64,000 nt of DNA from Chitinophaga pinensis (GCF_007896845.1 NZ_VOHS01000011.1:122621-186620), one strand, 5' to 3'. Counted from the first letter of the stretch, positions 42,481 through 51,384 are shown. Notes: generated from the sequence alone by a model not told the origin. Translations and numbers: made by a program.

Positions 42481-44763
42481 ATGAATAGCAAACACATTGC
42501 GCTAATTTCAGCGGAGCTGAACATCTCAGCGCGACAAGCGGAGAACACCATGAATTTGCTGGCGGAAGGGTCCACCGTTCCGTTCATCAGCCGCTACCGT
42601 AAAGAAGTAACCGGTAGTCTGGATGAGGTACAGATCGGAAAGATCGAGGACCTGCAAAAACGCTACAAGGAAGTGGATGAACGCCGCGCTTTCATCATCA
42701 AAACCATTACAGATCAGGAGAAAATGACGCCTGAACTGTTGGGTAAAATTGAAGGCACCTGGGCACTCACCGAACTGGAAGATATTTATCTGCCTTATAA
42801 ACCGAAACGTAAGACCAGAGGTACACAGGCCATTGAGAAAGGTCTGGAGCCACTGGCCAAACTGCTCTTCGAACAGCAGGAAGCTGCTCCGCTCACCGCT
42901 GCGGAAGGATTCCTGAATGAGCAGGTAGCTTCTACCGACGAGGCACTGAAAGGCGCCCGTGATATCATGGCAGAGTGGATCAATGAAAATGCAGAGGTAC
43001 GTGACAAACTGCGTAAACTCTTCACCCATACTTCCGTACTGACATCCAAAGTGATAGAAGGAAAAGAGGAAGAAGGTGCCAAATACAAAGACTATTTTGA
43101 TTTCAGCGAAGAAATCCATGCGATCCCTTCTCACAGGGCGCTGGCGATCCTCCGTGGAGAATCTGAAGGTTTCCTGTATGCAACGATCAACCCGGCGGAA
43201 GAAGATGCTGCTGAGATCATCAACAAACAATTCGTAACTGGTAATAACGAAAGCAGCAAACAGGTAGAAAAAGCAGCAGCTGATTCTTACAAACGTCTGC
43301 TTCGCCCATCACTGGAAAACGAGTTCCGTGCACTGACCAAAGAAAAATCAGATGCCGAGGCGATCGAAGTATTCGCAGAAAACCTGCGTCAGTTATTGCT
43401 GGCAGCTCCACTGGGACCAAAAGCAGTCATCGCAATTGACCCAGGTTACAGAACAGGTTGTAAAGTAGTAGCACTGGACAATCAGGGTAACATGCTGGAT
43501 CACGACGTTATTTTCCCTCTGGAAAAGAACTACAAGAGAGATGATGCAGAAGCCCTGCTGAAAAAATGGGCTGACAAATATGACACTGCTGCTATTGCCG
43601 TGGGTAATGGTACTGCAGGTCGTGAAACTGAGGAATTTGTAAAGAAACTGGATTTCGGTAAAAAAGTGAACGTGTTCATGGTAAATGAAAGCGGCGCTTC
43701 CGTTTACTCGGCTTCCGAAGTGGCGAGAGAAGAATTCCCTGACTACGATGTAACCGTTCGTGGTGCAGTATCTATCGGCCGCAGGCTGATCGATCCACTG
43801 GCTGAGCTGGTGAAAATCGATCCTAAAGCGATCGGTGTAGGTCAGTACCAGCACGATGTAAACCAATCCAGTCTGAAACAGAGTCTGGACAGAGTAGTAG
43901 TAAGCTGTGTGAACAATGTGGGTGTAAACCTGAATACAGCTTCCAAACACCTGTTGGCATATGTATCCGGTCTGGGACCTTCTCTGGCGGAGAACATCGT
44001 GAAATACCGCAAAGAAAACGGTGCATTTAAAAACCGTACACAGCTGAAGAAAGTAACCCGTCTGGGTGATAAAGCCTTCGAACAATGTGCGGGCTTCTTA
44101 CGTATCGAAAATGGTGACAATCCGCTGGACAATTCAGCTGTTCACCCTGAGCGTTATTCTCTGATCGAAAACATGGCCACCAAACAGTCCTGTACTGTGC
44201 AGGACCTGATGGCGAAAGAGGAGCTGCGTAAGAAGATCAATCCGAAAGAATATGTAAGCGAAGAGGTAGGTCTGCTGACACTGGAAGACATCCTGAAAGA
44301 GCTGGACAAACCAAGCCGTGACCCTCGTGACGAGATCGCTATCTTTGAATATGCTGAAGGTATTCACAAAATGGAAGACCTGAAAGTAGGTATGACACTG
44401 CCGGGTGTGGTGACTAACATTACCAACTTCGGTGCTTTTGTGGATATCGGCGTAAAACAGGATGGTCTGGTACATATTTCTCATCTGAGCAACCGTTTTA
44501 TCAGCAACCCTAATGAGGCGGTAAAACTGAACCAGAAAGTAACGGTAACCGTACTGGAGGTAGATCCTTCCCGTAAGCGTATTTCATTGTCTATGAAAGA
44601 CAATGAAGCGCCACAGGCAGGCGGCGGACAGCGCAGAGAAAGAAGAGAGGGTGGTAACAACAGCAACAGCGGTAACAGCAACAGGAATACCAAACAGAGC
44701 GCACCTGCGCCACTGAATGATTTCCAGGCTAAACTGGCTGAGCTGAAGAAGAAGTTCAACTAA
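42481..44763 (+). CDS. tex: Tex family RNA-binding transcription accessory protein
   Basis: 760 residues. Domain order as in Tex: N-terminal helical region (1-190, FISRYRKEVTGSLDEVQI, IYLPYKPKRKTRGT), YqgF/RNase H-like domain (about 325-450, AIDPGYRTGCKVVALD), helix-hairpin-helix (about 490-560, LNTASKHLLAYVSGLGPSLA) and S1 RNA-binding domain (about 640-715, GVVTNITNFGAFVDIGVKQDGLVHIS). A Gly/Asn/Arg-rich low-complexity tail (about 720-745) follows and is an addition found in Bacteroidota. Cytoplasmic; thought to act in transcription. Single gene with its own promoter and terminator. Confidence 0.96.
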   Translation: MNSKHIALISAELNISARQAENTMNLLAEGSTVPFISRYRKEVTGSLDEVQIGKIEDLQKRYKEVDERRAFIIKTITDQEKMTPELLGKIEGTWALTELEDIYLPYKPKRKTRGTQAIEKGLEPLAKLLFEQQEAAPLTAAEGFLNEQVASTDEALKGARDIMAEWINENAEVRDKLRKLFTHTSVLTSKVIEGKEEEGAKYKDYFDFSEEIHAIPSHRALAILRGESEGFLYATINPAEEDAAEIINKQFVTGNNESSKQVEKAAADSYKRLLRPSLENEFRALTKEKSDAEAIEVFAENLRQLLLAAPLGPKAVIAIDPGYRTGCKVVALDNQGNMLDHDVIFPLEKNYKRDDAEALLKKWADKYDTAAIAVGNGTAGRETEEFVKKLDFGKKVNVFMVNESGASVYSASEVAREEFPDYDVTVRGAVSIGRRLIDPLAELVKIDPKAIGVGQYQHDVNQSSLKQSLDRVVVSCVNNVGVNLNTASKHLLAYVSGLGPSLAENIVKYRKENGAFKNRTQLKKVTRLGDKAFEQCAGFLRIENGDNPLDNSAVHPERYSLIENMATKQSCTVQDLMAKEELRKKINPKEYVSEEVGLLTLEDILKELDKPSRDPRDEIAIFEYAEGIHKMEDLKVGMTLPGVVTNITNFGAFVDIGVKQDGLVHISHLSNRFISNPNEAVKLNQKVTVTVLEVDPSRKRISLSMKDNEAPQAGGGQRRERREGGNNSNSGNSNRNTKQSAPAPLNDFQAKLAELKKKFN

Positions 44764-44782
44764 ACGTCTGAAGCAATAATAT

Positions 44783-44820
44783 AAAAAAAGCTGTCCGCCG
44801 AAGGCGCGACAGCTTTTTTT
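44783..44820. terminator. Bidirectional terminator between tex and the lipoprotein gene
   Basis: AAAAAAAGCTGTCCGCC, GAAG, GGCGCGACAGCTTTTTTT: strong stem with A-run on one side and T-run on the other, between two convergent genes. Confidence 0.9.
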
Positions 44821-44842
44821 ATGCCGGTAAGGCAATATGTTA

Positions 44843-45367
44843 TCAATTCATGGAAGGAAATTTCAATTTCCAGCGTCTCAGTTTTTCCGGGAAGGTGGAA
44901 TCACTTCTTTCGCTAAAGAGTTTCACGACGCCGTTTACGGCAATACCGACATAAACGACATCGCGGCGCATATCTACTGCCAGTGCTGCTTCGTCTGCAC
45001 CACAATAGTGGCGGCGACAGCCCTGATTGTACAGTACTTCATTTTCCAGTTCAACAGGCGGAGTTACATCAAAGCGTTCAGCAAAGATGGGATCCTGTTT
45101 TTCTTTTTCCAGCAGCGCCTTAATACGGGACTTTAGCGGCTCTTTCTGCAGCATGCCTGTCTCAGCAATATATTTCCCCTCAAACTGTTCAAATGAATGC
45201 CATGAAGCGACCTGAGTGGGTTCAATAGTGTCTGCGATGGTCATCATGGTGTCTGTGGTGGGTGGAGGAGTACCTCCTTTTTGCTGGCTGTCTTTATTGG
45301 CAGCCGGTTCTTTGCATCCTAGAATACAGGCAGCTACAACATATACTGCTGCCAGATGTTTGTTCAT
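44843..45367 (-). CDS. Lipoprotein of unknown function
   Basis: 174 residues from ATG 45367 (MNKHLAAVYVVAACILGC). The lipobox ILGC with Cys18 supports this start; a Met two codons upstream (45373) is an alternative, and the frame is open about 70 codons further. After a Thr/Pro-rich linker (GGTPPPTTDTMMT) comes a domain with FEGKYIAETGMLQKEPL and, towards the end, ADEAALAVDMRRDVVYVGIAVNGVVKLFSE. I recognise no family. It follows the enoyl-CoA hydratase gene on the same strand. Confidence 0.75.
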   Translation of the reverse strand: MNKHLAAVYVVAACILGCKEPAANKDSQQKGGTPPPTTDTMMTIADTIEPTQVASWHSFEQFEGKYIAETGMLQKEPLKSRIKALLEKEKQDPIFAERFDVTPPVELENEVLYNQGCRRHYCGADEAALAVDMRRDVVYVGIAVNGVVKLFSERSDSTFPEKLRRWKLKFPSMN

Positions 45368-45446
45368 GGTCATGGTCTCAATTACGAATTGCGACTGCGC
45401 ATTACGAAGCAACTTCCTTCGCATGATCCGGCTCGTAATACGCAGC

Positions 45447-46226
45447 TTATTTTCCTTTAAAAACAGGTGTTCTCTTATCAACAAAAGCCTGCATGCCCTC
45501 TTTCTGATCTTCAGAGGCAAACAGCAGATAAAAGTTTTTACGTTCAAAATGTAGTCCTTCTTCGAGGGAGCTATCAAATGCTTTCAGTACAGATTCTTTA
45601 GCCATTTTCACTGCCAGCGGACTAAGAGCAGCTACTTCTGTTGCCAGCCGGATGGCTTCATTCAGGAAAAGTTCCACCGGTACTACCCGGTTAATGAGAC
45701 CTGCACGTGCAGCTTCTTCTGCAGTGATAAAGCGGCCTGTCAATACCATTTCCATGGCCAGTGCTTTACCTACGGCGCGTGTCAGGCGTTGTGTACCTCC
45801 TGCGCCAGGCATAACGCCTATTTTTATTTCCGGCTGTCCGAATCGCGCTGTTTCGCTGGCTACTATCATGTCGCATAGCATGACCAGCTCACATCCCCCT
45901 CCCAGCGCGAAGCCGCTTACTGCCGCAATCAACGGCTTTTTAGTTTTTTTTATTGTGTCCCAGGTGCTGAATTGGTCAATGTTGTACATATCCATGGCAG
46001 TTTTCCCTGCCATCTGTTTAATATCGGCGCCTGCGGCGAATGCTTTTTCATTACCGCTGATGACGATTGCACGCACATTGTCATCCGCATCCAACATTTT
46101 TAATGCATCCCTGAGCTCCATCATCAGTTCAAGGTTCAGTGCATTGAGTTCTTTTGGGCGGTTTAACTGTATGTGAGCCACATAGGGGGCTACCTGCTGG
46201 TGTATGATTATAAATTGTGGTTGCAT
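45447..46226 (-). CDS. Enoyl-CoA hydratase/isomerase (crotonase) family protein
   Basis: 259 residues, normal length. The oxyanion-hole loops are clear: AFAAGADIKQM and GFALGGGCELVMLCDMI; the second acidic position lies in PEIKIGVMPGAGGTQRLTRAVG, the signature of true short-chain enoyl-CoA hydratases. It hydrates 2-enoyl-CoA to 3-hydroxyacyl-CoA in fatty or branched-chain acid breakdown. The DUF3667 gene lies 8 bases upstream in transcription order, and the lipoprotein gene follows after 74-80 bases. Confidence 0.95.
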   Translation of the reverse strand: MQPQFIIIHQQVAPYVAHIQLNRPKELNALNLELMMELRDALKMLDADDNVRAIVISGNEKAFAAGADIKQMAGKTAMDMYNIDQFSTWDTIKKTKKPLIAAVSGFALGGGCELVMLCDMIVASETARFGQPEIKIGVMPGAGGTQRLTRAVGKALAMEMVLTGRFITAEEAARAGLINRVVPVELFLNEAIRLATEVAALSPLAVKMAKESVLKAFDSSLEEGLHFERKNFYLLFASEDQKEGMQAFVDKRTPVFKGK

Positions 46227-46234
46227 TCCCTAAT

Positions 46235-47230
46235 TTACGTATTTAATAGCGTCAGCGTTGCCATAAATCCGATAAAAACGATCAGCAATGTCACCAGATA
46301 GGTCATCGTCAGCAAAAAGCCTTTCAGCACCGATTTTCCCCACGACTGACCATAGGTGTTTTTCAACGCAATGATCAGATATGCAAATATAACCAACAGC
46401 CCTATACTCGTAACGGCCTCTGTATGAAACAGACGATCCAGTGCTGCACAGAACAGGTAAAAGATGAAGAAAAAAACGTGGATGTGGATAGAGAAAATGG
46501 CATGATCGGCATAGAACCATTTCTTTTTGTCGTACATCCATCGGAGATAGAGTGCAAAGAGTGGCAGCAGTACAAACATCATTTTAGGATAATTGTGGTG
46601 GAATAACTCCTCCTGTGCCTCTTCCGCATGTTTGCTTTCTTCATCACTTCCTGTAACACCATTGGCTGCACTAAAATAATATCTGGCCATTTTACGTTCT
46701 AAGAGACCGTCCCTGTACTCATCGGGTAATGTTTCCTGAAAGGAGTCGTATTTTTCTCTGGATTCAAAGGTGTAAAGCCTTCTGAACCAGTTCTCTGTAG
46801 AGAGGTCGCCGGTTTTTAAAGAATCCGGCAGACTGGCAAAAGACTCCCGGGCTGTCTTCCGGTTGGCGTCCAGTTGCGCTTTTGTTTCGTGGTCAATTTT
46901 TACCTTATCTTCTTTCGGCGTCAGCGCGAAATATAACAGGAAGAACAGAAAAGAGGAAAAAATATACAACTTAATGGGCTGTACAAATTTTACACGCTTA
47001 CCTGCCGTATATTCTCTGGTAATGTGTCCGGGGCGGGTGAATAAATACTTGAAAGTCAATATAGTTTTGGAATCATAATGAACGATATCGGCCGCAAATT
47101 CCTTTACCAGATGACCAAAAGTTTCATGGGGTATGATATTTTCCTGTCCGCAGTTCGTACAATACCTGCCGGGTACATCCGTCCCGCAATTCAGACAGTT
47201 CGTTTCTATTCTGAGTGGCTGTGTTTTCAA
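46235..47230 (-). CDS. DUF3667 zinc-ribbon membrane protein
   Basis: 331 residues. The N-terminal zinc ribbon has CLNCGTDVPGRYCTNCGQ (two CxxC pairs), followed by the DUF3667 block HETFGHLVKEFAADIVHYDSK, and GHITREYTAGKRVKFVQPIKLY just before the first membrane segment. Four or five membrane segments (one near residues 88-102, the others in the last 130 residues) complete it. The family is confined mainly to Bacteroidota and has no known role. It ends 8 bases before the enoyl-CoA hydratase gene, so it is probably co-transcribed. Confidence 0.9.
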   Translation of the reverse strand: MKTQPLRIETNCLNCGTDVPGRYCTNCGQENIIPHETFGHLVKEFAADIVHYDSKTILTFKYLFTRPGHITREYTAGKRVKFVQPIKLYIFSSFLFFLLYFALTPKEDKVKIDHETKAQLDANRKTARESFASLPDSLKTGDLSTENWFRRLYTFESREKYDSFQETLPDEYRDGLLERKMARYYFSAANGVTGSDEESKHAEEAQEELFHHNYPKMMFVLLPLFALYLRWMYDKKKWFYADHAIFSIHIHVFFFIFYLFCAALDRLFHTEAVTSIGLLVIFAYLIIALKNTYGQSWGKSVLKGFLLTMTYLVTLLIVFIGFMATLTLLNT

Positions 47231-47341
47231 AGCGGTTGACTGGTTGATAGGTGGTTGATAGGTTATAGAAGGTAAATATAAAAATTATCTTTACAGAAAT
47301 GAACTGCCGAATGTTCCTGAATCATTATTTTTGTATCTAAT

Positions 47342-48208
47342 ATGTACACGAGAAGAACCATTTTTTTGCTTGTTATGGCATTTTTTGGGTTAAACTTGTC
47401 TGTTTCCGCCCAATTTTATTATCAGGACATTGTTAATACTGCCCGTACCGAGGCAAATATGGCCCTGTTAAAGGAGAATAAGATAGTAGCCCAGGTAGTG
47501 CAGAGTTTTGATGAGGATCGCAACAGCGACAATGATTTCCGGTGTACGCGGGAGCTATCACCTAACTTTCGCCAGATCCGCTCTGTAACCGTATCCCGGT
47601 CAACCGGCTACTCAGCAATGACCTCCTATTTCAATACGAAAGGGAAGCTGACCAAAACAGTGGACAGTACCAGAAGTATCATTACCACCGTGATCTATAT
47701 GCGTAATACCAATGACACAAGTGGTAAGATACAGGAAGTATACCTGACCTCATACGAGCCTAAGACCAAGTATAAATTCACAGAGACGCGCCGTTATCAA
47801 TATGATCAACAGGGTCGTTTATCTCAAATGATTCATTTTCACGGAGATAGAATAGAAGACTCTACAACGGTCTCCTTTACGCTGGACTCTCTCGGACAGG
47901 TATCAGAAGAGATTGAAACCGGCAAAGGCGCCAAAGGCCGCCGTATTTACTACAAATACAATGATCAGGGCCTTTTGAGCGATATCGTGCGTTACTCTCC
48001 TACCCGTAAAAAGATGCTGCCCGATTATATCTTCGATTATGACGCTAAAAACCGTCTTGGGGCGATGACCACAGTGAACGGAGAAACGGCCACCTACACC
48101 ATCTGGAGATATACTTATGATGAAAAGGGCCTGCCTATACAGGAAGAGTGTTACGGAAAGAAAAAAGAACTATTGGGAACAGTCCGGTATAAATACCGTA
48201 AATACTAA
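47342..48208 (+). CDS. Secreted YD/RHS-like repeat protein of unknown function
   Basis: 288 residues with a signal peptide (1-23, LSVSAQ). The chain carries a loose repeat of the YD/Rhs type: RRYQYDQQGRLSQM, FTLDSLGQVSEEIE, YYKYNDQGLLSDIV, FDYDAKNRLGAMT, WRYTYDEKGLPIQE and YKYRKY. Such repeats form beta-strand wraps; this short form lacks any toxin or core motif. It is probably periplasmic or surface-exposed. The last codons and the stop codon lie in the shared terminator with the Nei-like gene. Confidence 0.8.
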   Translation: MYTRRTIFLLVMAFFGLNLSVSAQFYYQDIVNTARTEANMALLKENKIVAQVVQSFDEDRNSDNDFRCTRELSPNFRQIRSVTVSRSTGYSAMTSYFNTKGKLTKTVDSTRSIITTVIYMRNTNDTSGKIQEVYLTSYEPKTKYKFTETRRYQYDQQGRLSQMIHFHGDRIEDSTTVSFTLDSLGQVSEEIETGKGAKGRRIYYKYNDQGLLSDIVRYSPTRKKMLPDYIFDYDAKNRLGAMTTVNGETATYTIWRYTYDEKGLPIQEECYGKKKELLGTVRYKYRKY

Positions 48209-48257
48209 ATAAAAACGGCCGCATCGTATCATGATGCGGCCGTTTTTATTTAGTATT
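48201..48257. terminator. Bidirectional terminator that includes both stop codons
   Basis: Perfect 25-bp arms at 48201-48225 and 48233-48257 with a 7-base loop. The core is ACGGCCGCATC with A5/T5 flanks. The left arm contains the TAA of the plus-strand YD-repeat gene, the right arm the TAA of the minus-strand Nei-like gene. Confidence 0.93.
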
Positions 48258-48986
48258 GTAATATCTGACCTGACAATTGGTACAATAAAAGGTACGGCGT
48301 TTTGTGGTACCTATATAGGCTTTATGGAAAGGAATATCGCAGCGCGGACAGATCTTCTTCGTATGCGCCAGCCAATGTTCCTTTAGTTTGTACTCTTTTT
48401 TCCAGTGCAGGAAATCGAAGCTATAATTCACTACCTCTTTTATCAGCTCACGTCTCTTCTTAAGCGGCAGGTCGCCTATTTTAGTCTCGGGGTGTACCCT
48501 GATACGGAAAAGGACCTCATTTTTGATAATATTACCGGAACCGGCAAAAATATCCTGATTCAGCAGGGCATCGGCCACCAGCATGTCAGGTATTTCCTTC
48601 AGCTTAGCCATCGCTTTTCTGGCATCCCAGGCCTCGTTCATGATATCCCCGCTCCAGTCATAGACTTCATCCAGTGGTTCCTCAATGATCCTGACTGCAC
48701 AGGTATAGAAATTCAGTTCGCCTTTGGCGAATTGCAGATGTAACGTAGGATTACTGTTCTTTTGCTCATTGATCCTGTAAGTGCCAAACATCAACAGATG
48801 AATCCGTACAGTAAACCCTTTAAAACAGATCAGGAAGTGTTTGCCCCAGCTTTTAAAGGCGGTGATTTTTTTATTGCGGAGTCTTTCAAGGTCAATTTTA
48901 GCATATCCGCTCACATCAATGACCTCTTTTCCGGTAAAAGACCGGACTTCCTCTTTTAGTATAACAATGGATGGACCTTCTGGCAT
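48246..48986 (-). CDS. Fpg/Nei family DNA glycosylase
   Basis: 246 residues. The catalytic N-terminus MPEGPS (Pro2, Glu3 after Met removal) is present; KHFLICFKGFTVRIHLLMFG and the helix-two-turn-helix region LLNQDIFAGSGNIIKNEVLF follow, and the C-terminal zinc finger has CPRCDIPF and FYCTNCQ. It excises oxidised bases and nicks the strand in base excision repair. It is shorter than Fpg (about 270) and closest to the Bacteroidota Nei-like endonuclease VIII group. It stands tail to tail with the YD-repeat gene. Confidence 0.92.
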   Translation of the reverse strand: MPEGPSIVILKEEVRSFTGKEVIDVSGYAKIDLERLRNKKITAFKSWGKHFLICFKGFTVRIHLLMFGTYRINEQKNSNPTLHLQFAKGELNFYTCAVRIIEEPLDEVYDWSGDIMNEAWDARKAMAKLKEIPDMLVADALLNQDIFAGSGNIIKNEVLFRIRVHPETKIGDLPLKKRRELIKEVVNYSFDFLHWKKEYKLKEHWLAHTKKICPRCDIPFHKAYIGTTKRRTFYCTNCQVRYYNTK

Positions 48987-49037
48987 ATGATACTGTTAAT
49001 ACTGAAACAGTATACAAGATCTGCGCCAGCGGATCAA

Positions 49038-49862
49038 TCAGGCATTTCCCTGCTGCAGCGCATACAGATCAAAATGATCATAAAGAGCGGCCAGTCTTTC
49101 CAGATGTGCGGTATTATGGGTATCAAAGTTCTCTTTCTGTACCACAAGGATATAGCCACCATCTGCCCGTTTTTCTATCACTTCGAATGGCGCCTGTTTT
49201 ATCTTCTCCTCTCCCACTGCTTTTACCTGTGCTTCATTCCAATAGTTGAACCAATAGATAGCAGGTGGAATTTCCAGCGGATTAAACAATTCCGGCGAGA
49301 TAACACGGCCTATACGGGCGGTCAGCTGATCGGGTGTTTCCAATACTATTTCCGGCGTGGAGATCTCTTCATCTATTTCTACTTCACCATAAAAAGAAGC
49401 AAAAGAAATCAGTGTTTCAAGATCTGTATCATATACGGCAGCATAGGTCGCCTGATAGGCGTCTATGGCAGCTATAAAGAAGGCATGGAAGGTCTCGTAA
49501 GAGAAGTGCCCCTGTGGTTGCAATAATGGTCTGCCACCATTAAAGGTGAATGCGGCAGTATCTTCATGTGTATATTCAAACGGATCCGTATGTACGAGTG
49601 AGAACAAAGGGTGTTCTTTATCGGTGAACAGGATCACGTCTTTATCATAATCGCCTTTATTCCAGTATTGCTCCAGATCGGCAAAAGCCTTTTCCAGCGC
49701 AGCGGGGGATATATATTCATTATAAACATTCCCGTCATAGACGTATTGCAAGCGGGTGGCTTCACTATGATCATTACAAGTCTGTACAAGGTCAAGAAAA
49801 CGTGGCAGAGATGCTGCTTCTTTCCGGCGGAACAGTTGTAGTGTGCTTACGTGTAAAGACAT
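49038..49862 (-). CDS. Unrecognised cytoplasmic protein
   Basis: 274 residues, acidic, with no signal peptide or membrane segment. I recognise no family. It has aromatic-rich segments (EYISPAALEKAFADLEQYWNKG, TFHAFFIAAIDAYQATYAAVYD) and a C-terminal stretch FEVIEKRADGGYILVVQKENFD. The general look (mixed alpha/beta, single domain, full of Tyr and Phe) resembles small immunity or SMI1-like proteins, but no motif supports this. It lies 50 bases upstream of the Nei-like gene on the same strand. Confidence 0.7.
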   Translation of the reverse strand: MSLHVSTLQLFRRKEAASLPRFLDLVQTCNDHSEATRLQYVYDGNVYNEYISPAALEKAFADLEQYWNKGDYDKDVILFTDKEHPLFSLVHTDPFEYTHEDTAAFTFNGGRPLLQPQGHFSYETFHAFFIAAIDAYQATYAAVYDTDLETLISFASFYGEVEIDEEISTPEIVLETPDQLTARIGRVISPELFNPLEIPPAIYWFNYWNEAQVKAVGEEKIKQAPFEVIEKRADGGYILVVQKENFDTHNTAHLERLAALYDHFDLYALQQGNA

Positions 49863-50201
49863 TGGGCTACGGGGTTGTTTCTTGTAAATCTAACCAAAAA
49901 GTGCATACAAAAAAGAGCGTACAGAAAACTTAACATAGGCATCCGGGGACGCATATATAGCATTGTAAACAGTCTGCTATCTGTGATGAAAAAACGGGGC
50001 TGTCTGTACTGTGCTGATAGTACTTATCCTATAGTTAACTTACGTTAGTGCTACGTTTTTATCGTAGCATTAACGTAAGTTGACTATAGTCAGACTATAC
50101 ATTAACCAATAGTTGACCGGATATAGCACAAAAGTGAAGAATGTGTAAAAAGGTGTTTTTTTTAAGCGTCCATTAAGGGGAAAATCGCCATACATTACTG
50201 G
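49863..50201. other. Intergenic region with a large inverted repeat
   Basis: A 339-base stretch without a gene between two minus-strand genes. It contains the hairpin at 50030-50088 and, just beyond, more copies of the same short word: TAGTTAAC (50033 region), AGTTGACTATAG (50079-50090), and TAGTTGACC (near 50112). It presumably holds the promoter of the gene ending at 49038 and the 3' flank of the DUF3037 gene. Confidence 0.6.
50030..50088. repeat. 26-bp inverted repeat
   Basis: Arms 50030-50055 and 50063-50088 (start TATAGTTAACTTACG, end CGTAAGTTGACTATA) match at 24 of 26 positions; the two exceptions are G-U pairs in RNA. The loop is TTTTTAT. No T-run follows, so it does not look like an ordinary terminator. 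Confidence 0.9.
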
Positions 50202-50585
50202 CTATAATACCAGCTTTTCATGTAACCTGATCAGTGCCTGTGGCAGGTCATTACAGAAGCCCGGGTGTACCTTTCCTGCCTGTACGACCGTGCTGCGTGT
50301 GGCCGTCAGCCAGCGGAAGCGGGAAGCCAGATCCAGTTGTCCGATCGGACCAGCCTCTTTGCCACCTTTACAAATGTACTCAAAAGCATTGAGGTAGGAT
50401 TTCACCTCTTCAATATCTGTTTCGGGGGAAAACGCCCGGAGCCGTTCTTCATTCAGTGTAATGATTGCCTGTAAGAATCTCTGTTGTTTAGAATAGAGAA
50501 TGACACCGGCATTGAGAAACTCTTCCCGTTCCACTCTCGGCATGACGCGGATTACGGCGTACTCAAATAAGTGTTTTTCTTGCAT
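50202..50585 (-). CDS. DUF3037 protein, partner of the HipA-like kinase
   Basis: 127 residues from ATG 50585 (MQEKHLFEYAVIRVMPRVE); a Met four codons upstream is also possible. The family block VIRVMPRVEREEFLNAGVILYSK is clear, and FEYICKGGKEAGPIGQLDLASRFRWLTATRS is typical of the second half. DUF3037 genes are found directly behind HipA-like kinase genes in many phyla; their role is unknown. Its start overlaps the end of the kinase gene by 23 bases, so the two are translated together. Confidence 0.87.
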   Translation of the reverse strand: MQEKHLFEYAVIRVMPRVEREEFLNAGVILYSKQQRFLQAIITLNEERLRAFSPETDIEEVKSYLNAFEYICKGGKEAGPIGQLDLASRFRWLTATRSTVVQAGKVHPGFCNDLPQALIRLHEKLVL

Positions 50586-51360
50586 TTTGCGCTTCATTTA
50601 CGAATGTTCCGGCATTGGCTATCCGGGTGATTAAAAAACGGGCGTATACCTCTCTGATCTCTTCTGGTGTACCATGATGTGATAAGGTCAGCAGCCATTC
50701 GTCAGGTACTACGGCAACGATGGCACGGATCTGTTCTTCCGTCAATATAGCACGGAATGCGGCGTCTACTTTCTCCAGTTCGGCAGCCTGTGGCAGCAGC
50801 ACATGATCTTTCACCTGTATGAAAGGACGTTTGGCCTGTTCTTCCCAGTTATCCCATGAATGATGGAAATACAGGGAAGCACCATGATCGATCAGCCACA
50901 ATTCCCTGTGCCACATCAGCATATTGGTATTACGGGGGGTACGGTCTACGTTGGTCAGCAGGCAGTCCAGCCACACGATCTGAGAAGCTGTAAGCGGGTC
51001 TATTACAGCTACAGTAGGATCGTAGGTAATAGCACCTGAGAGATAGTGGAGCGCGAGGTTTAAGCCCACACTGGCCTTCAGCAGGTCCTGTATTTCCTCA
51101 TCCGGTTCTGTGCGGCCGAAGGCAGTATCCAGATTAGCAAATACAATTTCCGGTATCTTCATACCAAGGGTACGGGCGACTTCTCCTCCTATCAGTTCTG
51201 CGATCAGGGCTTTGATACCCTGTCCGGCGCCACGAAATTTCAATACGTACAGGAATCCATCATCTGCTTCGGCAATGGCAGGCAGGGAACCGCCTTCACG
51301 CAGCGGCGTCACATACCTTGTTACATTGACCGTTCTCAGGTCGGGTTGTTTAATACTCAT
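50563..51360 (-). CDS. HipA-like (HipA N-less) kinase
   Basis: 265 residues. Kinase-like core of the HipA_C type but without the N-terminal HipA subdomain: YVLKFRGAGQGIKALIAELIGGEVAR (ATP binding, Lys), WLDCLLTNVDRTPRNTNML (catalytic loop, Asp and Asn) and LWLIDHGASLYFHH (metal Asp in DHG). Classical HipA is a toxin that phosphorylates GltX; this shorter class occurs with DUF3037, with no HipB antitoxin, so calling it a toxin is not supported here. DUF3037 overlaps its end. It is downstream of nothing obvious; UvrA-like follows after 74 bases of separate transcription. Confidence 0.85.
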   Translation of the reverse strand: MSIKQPDLRTVNVTRYVTPLREGGSLPAIAEADDGFLYVLKFRGAGQGIKALIAELIGGEVARTLGMKIPEIVFANLDTAFGRTEPDEEIQDLLKASVGLNLALHYLSGAITYDPTVAVIDPLTASQIVWLDCLLTNVDRTPRNTNMLMWHRELWLIDHGASLYFHHSWDNWEEQAKRPFIQVKDHVLLPQAAELEKVDAAFRAILTEEQIRAIVAVVPDEWLLTLSHHGTPEEIREVYARFLITRIANAGTFVNEAQNARKTLI

Positions 51361-51384
51361 TGATTCATTATTTATACAAATGGC

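Noticed and set aside
42526..44085. Two long minus-strand frames opposite tex
   Set aside because: Complementary to a highly conserved gene; Phe- and Cys-rich composition is what antisense of Lys/Glu-rich coding DNA gives.
47326..47333. TATTTTTG before the YD-repeat gene as a -7 element
   Set aside because: It matches TAnnTTTG but no -33 TTTG is found at the right distance and it lies only 8 bases from the start codon.
50030..50088. CRISPR or IS end
   Set aside because: There is a single hairpin and no regular spacer array or transposase gene.
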